From an uncultured Ruminococcus sp. (lineage in GTDB: Bacteria; Bacillota; Clostridia; Oscillospirales; Acutalibacteraceae): a stretch of 11,157 bases of DNA. A program made the position numbers and the translations under genes. The first letter of the stretch is position 1; each line of letters opens with the position of its first letter. Where the stretch lies: assembly GCA_902783815.1 (NCBI GenBank), contig CACZSM010000118.1, positions 1 through 11,157 of the forward strand. The letters run 5' to 3'. Below, in pieces: positions 6,625 through 11,157 of this stretch. The notes beneath the pieces were generated by a model that was not told where the DNA came from, made no database searches, and saw nothing but the letters and a program-made list of their open reading frames with translations.

Positions 6625-6657
6625 ACACGCCTGGCATTGCAAAAATGTCGGGCGTGT
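6625..6657. terminator. Bidirectional terminator between convergent genes
   Basis: ACACGCC (6625-6631) pairs with GGCGTGT (6651-6657). Inside, GGCAT (6633-6637) pairs with ATGTC (6645-6649) through one wobble, giving ~12-13 bp in all. On the minus strand five T follow immediately (AAAAA at 6621-6625 on plus), so it is strongest for transcripts from the DUF378 side. On the plus strand the tail is poor in T. It begins nine bases after the 5S stop codon. Confidence 0.8.
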
Positions 6658-6667
6658 CGTGATTTCA

Positions 6668-6806
6668 GTAAGCGCCGCAGATGCGCCTTGTGTTTTTCGT
6701 CAAACTTTCCGAAAAATAAAAATAGTCAACAATAGTTCCACACTCTGCCGGCGTTCGACATAATTGACGCTTTCCGCTCAGCTTTTTTGAATGCGGCGCA
6801 GCGCTT
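6668..6806. repeat. Imperfect inverted repeat in the DUF378 3' region
   Basis: TAAGCGCCGCA near 6668-6679 matches the reverse complement of TGCGGCGCAGCGCTT (6792-6806): the 8-base core GCGCCGCA/TGCGGCGC plus outer AAGCG/CGCTT, with a five-base length difference between arms. The ~110 bases between are not coding on either strand as far as I can tell. It could be a degraded small mobile element or a 3' UTR structure. Confidence 0.35.
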
Positions 6807-6809
6807 CCA

Positions 6810-7040
6810 TTAATCTGCAAGAGCCGATCTGCCGTGGTGTTCTGAAATAACAGAATCCTCACGGAAAAGAAATGATATACACCAGATCGCAGAAAGCGCT
6901 ACAAGGGTATAAATGATCCTGCTGATTATGCCGGTCTGACCGCCGCAGATCCATGCTACAAGGTCAAACTGGAATATTCCTACAGATCCCCAGTTAAGAC
7001 CGCCGATTATCAGCAGAATTAGTGAAAGTTTATCAAGCAT
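6810..7040 (-). CDS. DUF378 family small membrane protein
   Basis: A 76-residue protein with two transmembrane helices (about residues 4-23 and 36-56). It carries the family signature LLIIGGLNWGSVGIFQFDLV near the N-terminus. DUF378 proteins (YuzA-like) are short, widespread in Firmicutes and of unknown function. The start at 7040 is set by GGAGGT (7054-7049), eight bases upstream. The open frame extends to 7148, but that extension runs through a repeat element and is not family sequence. The C-terminal tail (REDSVISEHHGRSALAD) is polar and likely cytoplasmic. Confidence 0.9.
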   Translation of the reverse strand: MLDKLSLILLIIGGLNWGSVGIFQFDLVAWICGGQTGIISRIIYTLVALSAIWCISFLFREDSVISEHHGRSALAD

Positions 7041-7058
7041 ATAAATATACCTCCATAA

Positions 7059-7187
7059 TAAGGTAGCCTCAAAAACTACTTCACAGTCATCGTACCGTGA
7101 ATTTTTCAGCATACTGTCTGATAATAACTTGTCTGCAAAAAAATTCACGAAAGCAAACTGGCTTGTATTCAGTTTTCAGAGGACCTC
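7059..7187. repeat. Inverted-repeat element (copy B) upstream of DUF378
   Basis: The left arm AAGGTAGCCTCAAAAACT (from 7059) and right arm AGTTTTCAGAGGACCTCATAA (7171-7191) are imperfect inverted repeats. Both resemble the ends of copy C at 9460: left ends ATAATAAGG.AGCCTC versus ATTATAAGG.AACCTC, right ends GTTTTCAGAGGACCTCATAA versus GTTTTCAGAGAACCCCATAA. Inside is a perfect 11-bp inverted repeat, CGTGAATTTTT (7095-7105) and AAAAATTCACG (7139-7149). In the sense of the DUF378 gene the element ends a few bases before its ribosome binding site. It covers most of the 7041-7242 gap. Confidence 0.55.
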
Positions 7188-7242
7188 ATAATTCTGTCCG
7201 GTAATAGTATTTGCGATCGGCAATAAAAATATTCAGATTTTT

Positions 7243-7539
7243 TTAAAAATAGTCAGTACAGCTTTTCAGCGACTGCATCCCACTTTCAAGATGCTTATAT
7301 ACTCCCCATCCGCTTATTCCAAGCTCCCTTGCAATCTCCTTTACGCTCTTTCCCTCGAAATAATACGCTTCAAAACATATCCTCTGCCTTTTAGTAAGCA
7401 GATTTTTTATACCGCTGAGCAGTATCCTTTTCATACGCTCATGACCGGTTTCCTCTTTTTCTCCGTATATATTATCGTACAGACTCATTGATGAGCTTGT
7501 TCTTTCAAAATCTTCAAAAAACTTGATCCTGTTCTTCAT
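7243..7539 (-). CDS. Sigma-70 region 4-like DNA-binding protein
   Basis: A 98-residue protein. The C-terminal half (about residues 48-93, LTKRQRICFEAYYFEGKSVK then EIARELGISGWGVYKHLESG) has the pattern of sigma-factor region 4: a helix after LTxRQR, then a helix-turn-helix with KEIARELGIS and a recognition helix. There is no region 2, so it cannot be a complete sigma factor. Such short proteins occur in phages and integrative elements as late-gene activators or anti-sigma partners. Its ATG overlaps the stop of the upstream 67-codon gene (TAATG), indicating translational coupling. No terminator is visible before the repeat at 7187. Confidence 0.75.
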   Translation of the reverse strand: MKNRIKFFEDFERTSSSMSLYDNIYGEKEETGHERMKRILLSGIKNLLTKRQRICFEAYYFEGKSVKEIARELGISGWGVYKHLESGMQSLKSCTDYF

Positions 7540-7742
7540 TATATCTCTCCACTCCTTACAACAAGCATATCAGCTATTGTTATGCAGTCTCGGTACATCG
7601 CATTAAGCATATTCATCCTGCCGCATAGCTCCTGCATCGTTTCCCCTACAGCCGTTTTCATCTCCTGCTTTAATTCATCTATCTGCCGTCTTATTCTTTC
7701 TGCGCTCCTGTAATATTGACCTGCCCATTCTTTATATGTCAT
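7539..7742 (-). CDS. Small helical protein of unknown function
   Basis: A 67-residue, mostly helical protein with a charged, coiled-coil-like middle (RRQIDELKQEMKTAVGETMQ). I do not recognise a family. It is supported as a real gene by AAAGGAG (7755-7749) before ATG 7742, an upstream promoter on the same strand (7846-7873), and a one-base stop/start overlap with the sigma-like gene that follows. Small ORFs of this kind commonly precede sigma-like regulators in mobile elements, so a role as its partner is possible but is inference. Confidence 0.7.
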   Translation of the reverse strand: MTYKEWAGQYYRSAERIRRQIDELKQEMKTAVGETMQELCGRMNMLNAMYRDCITIADMLVVRSGEI

Positions 7743-7789
7743 ATTTTTCTCCTTTCACCACGATTCGTGTAGTTGTGCTGTAAAATTTT

Positions 7790-7835
7790 AGTAAGCCCCC
7801 GCTTCGTCTGCTTCTGCCCGGCTAAGGTGCTTACT
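7790..7835 (-). promoter_or_regulatory. Hairpin in the leader of the 67-aa/sigma-like operon
   Basis: In the minus-strand transcript AGTAAGC (7835-7829) pairs perfectly with GCTTACT (7796-7790). Two more C-G pairs follow a mismatch, and the ~25-nt interior holds GCCGGGC and repeated GAAGC/GACGAAGC. It starts close to the predicted transcription start and lies ~35 nt before the ribosome binding site. No T-run follows, so it is not a terminator; it may control RNA stability or translation. Confidence 0.5.
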
Positions 7836-7845
7836 TCTGTTTATG

Positions 7846-7873
7846 ATTATAATTATATTTCCGGAAAAATCAA
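7846..7873 (-). promoter_or_regulatory. Promoter of the 67-aa/sigma-like operon
   Basis: TTGATT (7873-7868), 16-bp spacer, TATAAT (7851-7846) on the minus strand. It fires away from the XRE promoter; the two -35 boxes are ~70 bases apart. Confidence 0.7.
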
Positions 7874-7878
7874 CCCCT

Positions 7879-7901
7879 CTTTCAGGAGTTTTTTGTGAAA
7901 G
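7879..7901. promoter_or_regulatory. Candidate operator palindrome in the divergent control region
   Basis: CTTTCA (7879-7884) and TGAAAG (7896-7901) form an inverted repeat with 11 bases between, five bases from the -35 box of the minus-strand promoter. A second, wider pair TTCAAT (7902-7907)/ATTGAA (7931-7936) follows, close to the XRE promoter. Placement between divergent promoters of a repressor module fits XRE operator sites. This is inference; the half sites are short. Confidence 0.4.
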
Positions 7902-7943
7902 TTCAATAAATTGTATCAGAATATAAAATGATTGAAATAATAC

Positions 7944-7972
7944 TTGAAATACACGGATTGTGGTGCTATAAT
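7944..7972 (+). promoter_or_regulatory. Extended -10 promoter of the XRE-ImmA operon
   Basis: TTGAAA (7944-7949), 17-bp spacer, TATAAT (7967-7972), with TGC directly before the -10 box (extended -10). The predicted start is near 7979, giving a ~70-nt leader. Confidence 0.8.
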
Positions 7973-7979
7973 ATTACAA

Positions 7980-8003
7980 GGCAAGTCTGACCAGCGATTT
8001 GCC
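7980..8003 (+). other. Stem-loop at the 5' end of the XRE-ImmA transcript
   Basis: GGCAAGTC (7980-7987) pairs with GATTTGCC (7996-8003) over 8 bp with one G-U, around an 8-nt loop. It begins at the predicted transcription start, so it could be a 5' stabilising hairpin or, as DNA, an autoregulatory operator. Confidence 0.5.
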
Positions 8004-8049
8004 GCGCTCTGTGAGTATTGTTATCTTTGGATAGATGAGGTATGTATGT

Positions 8050-8454
8050 ATGAAAAACTTTGTTGGGGATAAAATAAAAGAACTGAGAAAGGGCCTGGGA
8101 CTGACACAGGCTGAACTTGCAGCAAAGGCAGGCATATCTGCATCTGCTGTGGGTATGTATGAACAGGGCAGAAGAGAACCGGACAGCAGAACTATCCTTA
8201 AATTGTGCGATATCTTTGGTACATCAGCCGACTATATCATGGGTCATTCTCAGAGTATGACCGGAACCGCCGGTAAGGATGTCTCCGAAGTCTTCGACGA
8301 ATTTACTCAGATACTTAGCTCCCAACAGGGACTTATGTTCGATGGCGTTCTGCTTAACGATGATGACAGAAGTAAAATAGTTGATGCAATTAAGGTCGTT
8401 GCTGCTCTTGCTAAACAGCAGCATAAGAAATCACTGAAAAGCGGAGAGTATTAA
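8050..8454 (+). CDS. XRE-family transcriptional regulator
   Basis: A 134-residue repressor-like protein. The N-terminal HTH_3 domain (residues ~5-65) shows KIKELRKGLGLTQAELAAKA then GISASAVGMYEQGRREPD, the Cro/cI helix-turn-helix signature, and ends in LCDIFGTSADYIMG. The C-terminal half (DVSEVFDEFTQIL...DRSKIVDAIKVVAALAKQQ) is helical, probably for oligomerisation. ATG 8050 is preferred over ATG 8035 because GAGG lies at 8037-8040 and the family start aligns there. It overlaps immA by one base (TAATG). In ICEBs1-like modules an XRE repressor (ImmR) is paired with an ImmA protease that cleaves it; the same logic is likely here. Confidence 0.93.
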   Translation: MKNFVGDKIKELRKGLGLTQAELAAKAGISASAVGMYEQGRREPDSRTILKLCDIFGTSADYIMGHSQSMTGTAGKDVSEVFDEFTQILSSQQGLMFDGVLLNDDDRSKIVDAIKVVAALAKQQHKKSLKSGEY

Positions 8455-8903
8455 TGATAAATATAAAAGAAAAAGTGCTGTCCCTGAAGGACAGATACGG
8501 CTGCGCTGAACCGGAACAGCTTTGTGAAAAAATGGGCATTAATATAGTTGACCACGAACTGCCGGATAATATTAACGGATTTACGGTCAGTATGGAGGGT
8601 ATCCCTTTTATTGTGCTCAACAGCGCATTGAATTATTACGATAGAAGAATAACTATGTCACATGAGCTTGGACATATCGTTCTGCATGGAAGTACCAATA
8701 CCGTGTGTCTGAGCCTGAATACAAGCTTCTGCCTGAGCAAATTTGAAAGAGAGGCGGATTGCTTTGCAGCCTGCCTCCTTATGGAAGCCGGGCTTGAGGA
8801 AATTGATGGAATGGATTGTGTTACAGCCGAGGATATTGCAAAAAGAGCACATATTCCACAAGAAATGGTCGAAAACGCATTTTCCCGATGGAGCGAAATA
8901 TGA
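8454..8903 (+). CDS. ImmA/IrrE family metallopeptidase
   Basis: A 149-residue zinc peptidase of the ImmA/IrrE (M78-like) family. The zinc motif HELGH is at residues 70-74 and the third-ligand motif EREAD at 98-102, as in the family. The N-terminal stretch up to NGFTVSMEGIPFIVLN is typical of ImmA proteins. Its likely substrate is the XRE protein encoded directly upstream, with which it is translationally coupled. ImmA in ICEBs1 relieves repression on DNA damage or quorum signals. The short C-terminal region (VTAEDIAKRAHIPQEMVENA) resembles a small helical recognition domain. Confidence 0.93.
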   Translation: MINIKEKVLSLKDRYGCAEPEQLCEKMGINIVDHELPDNINGFTVSMEGIPFIVLNSALNYYDRRITMSHELGHIVLHGSTNTVCLSLNTSFCLSKFEREADCFAACLLMEAGLEEIDGMDCVTAEDIAKRAHIPQEMVENAFSRWSEI

Positions 8904-8924
8904 GATTTCGAGGGAGTGATCAGA

Positions 8925-9410
8925 TTGAAGCTGTTTTTGAAAAGAGATACATCTGCTGATAATATCAGTTTTATGATATATGATAACATGGGTCTGCCAA
9001 AGTATAGTGTGAGCGCAGAAATTGGTAATTGGATGAAAATGGTCGTTTTCAGCGGAGAGGGCGAACAGCGTTCTGTTATCCGCTATAACAAGCTGATGCT
9101 TGATTATTTTACGATACTTTGTCAGAAACGGTTTTATGTTCTGATTCCAAATATTAAAAACGGATTCGCTTTTACGATCTATGGAAGTACCTATAAATTC
9201 AATGGAAAACCCGGTGACGACTTCTATATGTCGGCTCCGGACGGTACCGTTGTTATGACGCATAAAAGATGCCGGAGCAGCGGAATGAGTGGCTTTGAGA
9301 TCACTATAAATGATGAGGCTCATGAAATGTTTTTACTGTCCGCTGCTATCTGCGCGGATATGTATCTCGATGTAAGTGAAAAACAAAAGGCTGTACCACT
9401 GCCTACTTAG
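8925..9410 (+). CDS. Hypothetical protein, possibly LURP-one/tubby-like
   Basis: A 161-residue, beta-rich protein. Patterns such as MIYDNMGLPKYSVSAEI near the start, repeated short strands, and a final hydrophobic helix (EMFLLSAAICADMYLD) recall the LURP-one-related/tubby C-terminal fold, in which a beta barrel encloses one helix. The match is by pattern only and uncertain. The start is debatable. TTG 8925 is chosen because GAGGGAG lies at 8910-8916, eight bases upstream; a GTG at 8916 would lie inside that site. It is third in the XRE-ImmA operon, 21 bases after immA. Its job in the module is unknown. Confidence 0.6.
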   Translation: MKLFLKRDTSADNISFMIYDNMGLPKYSVSAEIGNWMKMVVFSGEGEQRSVIRYNKLMLDYFTILCQKRFYVLIPNIKNGFAFTIYGSTYKFNGKPGDDFYMSAPDGTVVMTHKRCRSSGMSGFEITINDEAHEMFLLSAAICADMYLDVSEKQKAVPLPT

Positions 9411-9459
9411 TTCGGAAAATACTGAACTGTCAGGCGTGGATTTGTAATTAGTATTATAA

Positions 9460-9547
9460 GGGAACCTCTGAAAACCTCCTTCACGCCTCGCCTACAAAAA
9501 AAATCTACGGACGCAATCTTATTCGTGTCCCGGTTTTCAGAGAACCC
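9460..9547. repeat. Inverted-repeat element (copy C) upstream of the SDR gene
   Basis: GGGAACCTCTGAAAACC (9460-9475) and GGTTTTCAGAGAACCCC (9532-9548) are inverted repeats: an 11-bp perfect inner block, a 3x3 mismatch and an outer GGG/CCC. The ~55-base interior contains a run of eight A and a weaker hairpin GGACGC...GTGTCC (9509-9530). Both ends are homologous to copy B, including flanking TTAT and CATAA. It lies 28 bases before the GGAGG of the SDR gene and occupies most of the 9411-9590 gap. Confidence 0.6.
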
Positions 9548-9590
9548 CATAACTTATTTTTATCTGATTTTTTACGGAGGGTAGAGTATT

Positions 9591-10340
9591 ATGAAAGCAG
9601 TTATCACAGGAGCAAGCTCCGGTATCGGAAGAGATATCGCAAGAAGTCTTATCAGCAGGGGCTGGGAGGTCATACTCGTAGCAAGAAGAGCCGACAGACT
9701 TCTTGAACTTAAAAAAGAGCTTGGTAATAAAGCAAAATGTGTACGATGTGATGTATCACATCTCGATGAGTGTAAAAAACTGCATGAGGTACTGCAGAAA
9801 GAGGATATTGAAATGCTTGTCAATTGTGCAGGCTTTGGAATATGCGGCTTTTTTGCGGAGACCTCTATGGAAAAAGAACTTGAAATGATAGATACAAATA
9901 TCAGGGCTGTCCATGTTCTGACAAAGCTCTTTTTACAGGACTTCATGCTTAAAGATAAGGGTTACATACTTAATGTCGCTTCTGTCGCCGGATTCTTTTC
10001 CGGGCCGCTTATGGCAACATATTATGCAACAAAAAATTATGTCGTAAGTCTTACAGGAGCTGTCTATGAGGAGCTTAAAAGAAAAGGCAGCAAAGTTCAG
10101 ATAAGTGCTTTGTGTCCGGGGCCAGTTGATACTGAATTCAACTCCGTTGCAAATGTCAGCTTCTCGACAAAGCCCGCCGACAGCAAAACCGTTGCAGAAC
10201 AGGCTATAGATGGTCTTATGGCAGGAAAACTCTATATCATTCCTACTGTAAAAATAAAGTGTCTGAAATTCGTAAAAAGACTTCTGCCAGATAAGCTCAT
10301 TACTCACTTCTGCTACACATTCCAGAAAAAGAAAAGGTAG
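9591..10340 (+). CDS. Short-chain dehydrogenase/reductase (SDR)
   Basis: A 249-residue classical SDR, a Rossmann-fold NAD(P)H oxidoreductase. The cofactor motif TGASSGIG is at residues 6-13, basic residues after strand two (VARRADR) suggest NADP preference, and NCAG follows near residue 79. The catalytic triad is NVASVAG (Ser) and YYATK (Tyr-x-x-x-Lys), followed by the CPGPVDTEF loop. The lysine-rich C-terminus with a hydrophobic stretch (IPTVKIKCLKFVKRLLP) is typical of the DltE/YqjQ-like group, which may associate with membranes. GGAGG at 9576-9580 sets the start. The substrate is not predictable. It is followed nine bases later by the next gene. Confidence 0.92.
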   Translation: MKAVITGASSGIGRDIARSLISRGWEVILVARRADRLLELKKELGNKAKCVRCDVSHLDECKKLHEVLQKEDIEMLVNCAGFGICGFFAETSMEKELEMIDTNIRAVHVLTKLFLQDFMLKDKGYILNVASVAGFFSGPLMATYYATKNYVVSLTGAVYEELKRKGSKVQISALCPGPVDTEFNSVANVSFSTKPADSKTVAEQAIDGLMAGKLYIIPTVKIKCLKFVKRLLPDKLITHFCYTFQKKKR

Positions 10341-10349
10341 GTCGATAAT

Positions 10350-10973
10350 ATGCTCAGCGTGAAAAATATAGAGGTAATGAACCTCAATAATGCTATAAGA
10401 GGCGCAAGAAACCCCATGAACAGCTGGGACAGGTCTGACAGCTATTTTGACGAAAATGGTAATTTCGTGCTTGGCGAAAATGACCTGTCACTTGCAGTCC
10501 GCCTGAGAAGAGCTGGCAGCGATCACAGAAAATTCCTGCGGCAAGTATTTGTTACCGTGGATATAACCGCCCCTCTCTACTGGTGGAAGGAGTACGATAC
10601 ATACAAGGTGGGTACTGTGGCAAATTCTACAAGCACAATGCACAAGATAACCTCTGCGCCCTTTGATATTTCCCATTTCAGCACTGATAAAATGGATGCG
10701 GAAACTCTTGAAAAAATGCAGGGTGTCATTGATTACCTCGAAATGCTCAGACAGAAATTTATTCAGACAAAGGATAAACAATACTGGTATGATATAATAC
10801 AATTCCTTCCGTCAAGCTATGAGCAGATGCGTACCTGCACAATGAATTATGAAAACCTTATCGGCATATTTTTTGCAAGAAAAAATCATAAGCTGGATGA
10901 ATGGCACCGCTTCTGCGAATTCGTCGAGAGCCTTCCATACTCCAGAGAACTTATCATTTGTGAGGATAACTGA
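10350..10973 (+). CDS. Conserved hypothetical protein, distant ThyX-like resemblance
   Basis: A 207-residue protein. Its central block (VDITAPLYWWKEYDTYKVGT followed by STSTMHKI) resembles phage and bacterial proteins distantly related to flavin-dependent thymidylate synthase (ThyX), in which a STSTMHRI-like segment replaces the ThyX RHRxxS motif. The canonical ThyX motif is absent, so catalytic activity should not be assumed. The C-terminal part has TMNYENLIGIFFARKNHKLD then EWHRFCEF, the second half of the same fold. ATG 10350 has AGGTAGGT upstream and follows the SDR stop by nine bases, so they are probably co-transcribed. The family assignment is from memory of sequence patterns and is tentative. 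Confidence 0.65.
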   Translation: MLSVKNIEVMNLNNAIRGARNPMNSWDRSDSYFDENGNFVLGENDLSLAVRLRRAGSDHRKFLRQVFVTVDITAPLYWWKEYDTYKVGTVANSTSTMHKITSAPFDISHFSTDKMDAETLEKMQGVIDYLEMLRQKFIQTKDKQYWYDIIQFLPSSYEQMRTCTMNYENLIGIFFARKNHKLDEWHRFCEFVESLPYSRELIICEDN

Positions 10974-11001
10974 AATTGACAGGTCTGTTTCAGATTTTTT
11001 T
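10970..11001 (+). terminator. Terminator overlapping the stop of the ThyX-like gene
   Basis: CTGAAA (10970-10975) pairs with TTTCAG (10988-10993), with an inner CAG/CTG, followed by A and seven T (10995-11001). The 5' arm contains the TGA stop codon at 10971-10973. It closes the SDR operon. Confidence 0.65.
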
Positions 11002-11009
11002 AACCTAAT

Positions 11010-11053
11010 GGGCAAGAAGTCCCCCGCCTCAAAGGCGGGGGGATGAATTGCCC
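11010..11053 (+). mobile_element. IS200/IS605 (TnpB-type) right-end hairpin
   Basis: A nested structure: outer GGGCAA (11010-11015)/TTGCCC (11048-11053), inner CCCCCGCC (11021-11028)/GGCGGGGG (11034-11041) with loop TCAAA. Sequences of the form AAGTCCCCC...GGGGGATGAATTGCCC are typical of the 3' end of IS605-family elements, where they belong to the TnpB guide (omega) RNA scaffold. No tnpB gene lies upstream, so this is an orphan end or remnant. Recognition is by pattern; a search is needed to name the IS. Confidence 0.5.
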
Positions 11054-11076
11054 GTCAGCCGGAAGGCTGACTTTTT
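11054..11076 (+). terminator. Strong intrinsic terminator
   Basis: GTCAGCC-GGAA-GGCTGAC, a perfect 7-bp stem with a stable GGAA tetraloop, followed by five T. It directly follows the IS605-like hairpin and could end transcription of an omega RNA. Confidence 0.85.
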
Positions 11077-11103
11077 CCTTGACACAAATAATAATTGGCA
11101 TAA

Positions 11104-11157
11104 AGCCGGAAAAAGAACCGTGGGACACACGGGGTTAGCTCGCTTATGCTTAGTACA
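11104..11157 (+). mobile_element. Possible TnpB C-terminal / omega-RNA fragment
   Basis: From 11114 the plus frame reads RTVGHTGLARLCLV. VGHTG-x-xAR is common at the C-terminus of TnpB proteins, where the coding end overlaps the start of the omega RNA. The DNA also forms CCGTG-GGACA-CACGG (11118-11132). It is cut by the window edge. A TTGACA at 11079-11084 precedes it but has no good -10. It could be a second, adjacent element or a rearranged remnant. Tentative. Confidence 0.35.

Noticed and set aside
7041..7148. N-terminal extension of the DUF378 frame
   Set aside because: It is encoded by the repeat element, and the ribosome binding site and family N-terminus place the start at 7040.
8658..9323. 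221-codon minus-strand frame across immA and the following gene
   Set aside because: Antisense to immA with its intact HELGH motif; no recognisable domain or promoter.
10849..11046. 65-codon plus-strand frame ending in KKSPASKAGG
   Set aside because: Overlaps the ThyX-like gene in another frame and then translates the IS605-like hairpin. Not a protein gene.
11079..11104. Promoter starting with TTGACA at 11079
   Set aside because: No acceptable -10 box at 16-18 bases; the best candidates match three or four of six positions at wrong spacing.
1..11157. CRISPR array
   Set aside because: No set of regularly spaced direct repeats seen; the recurring motifs are paired inverted arms with unequal spacing.

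Overview
The window looks like the chromosome of a low-to-medium GC anaerobic Firmicute, most likely a Ruminococcus-like member of the Oscillospiraceae. This rests on Gram-positive style AAGGAGG ribosome binding sites, TTGACA/TATAAT promoters, the S10 ribosomal operon order rpsJ-rplC-rplD, and a decarboxylating 12S/1.3S/5S-type carboxyltransferase cluster. The genus is an inference; no rRNA is present.

Left part, minus strand. Positions 1-1484 hold the head of the S10 operon: a strong promoter (1456-1484), a ~320-nt leader with an internal intrinsic terminator and competing pairings, rpsJ (GTG start), rplC with an internal insertion, and the first 11 codons of rplD. Upstream is an isolated, very AT-rich gene for a polytopic membrane protein with a central zinc ribbon (1677-2951), with its own consensus promoter and terminator. 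Next to it is a tRNA-Arg(CCG) at 3142-3215, also with its own promoter and candidate terminator.

Middle part, plus strand. A consensus promoter (3289-3317) and a structured ~100-nt leader drive a three-gene operon: a divergent, shortened acyl-CoA carboxyltransferase (12S/MmdA-like), a free biotin carrier protein (1.3S-like, biotinyl Lys87) and a 5S/OadA-like subunit that lacks a fused biotin domain. The layout matches methylmalonyl-CoA:pyruvate transcarboxylase; no membrane decarboxylase beta or gamma subunit is seen. A bidirectional terminator separates the operon from a convergent DUF378 membrane gene.

Right part. A divergent module follows. On the minus strand are a 67-aa helical protein and a 98-aa sigma-region-4-like protein, translationally coupled. 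On the plus strand are an XRE repressor-like protein, an ImmA/IrrE metallopeptidase and a possible LURP-one/tubby-like protein. This resembles the immunity switch of integrative elements or phages, but no integrase or structural gene is visible. Then come a short-chain dehydrogenase and a protein with distant resemblance to phage ThyX-like proteins, ending in a terminator. The last ~150 bases hold hairpins typical of the right end of an IS200/IS605 (TnpB) element and a segment resembling a TnpB C-terminus or omega-RNA start.

Across the window, three intergenic elements (3324-3423, 7059-7187, 9460-9547) share arms of the type CCTCTGAAAAC / GTTTTCAGAGG and each lies directly upstream of a ribosome binding site. 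They are either a MITE-like repeat family or a recurring leader RNA. Together with the S10 leader switch and the divergent transcarboxylase, they are the observations most worth following up.
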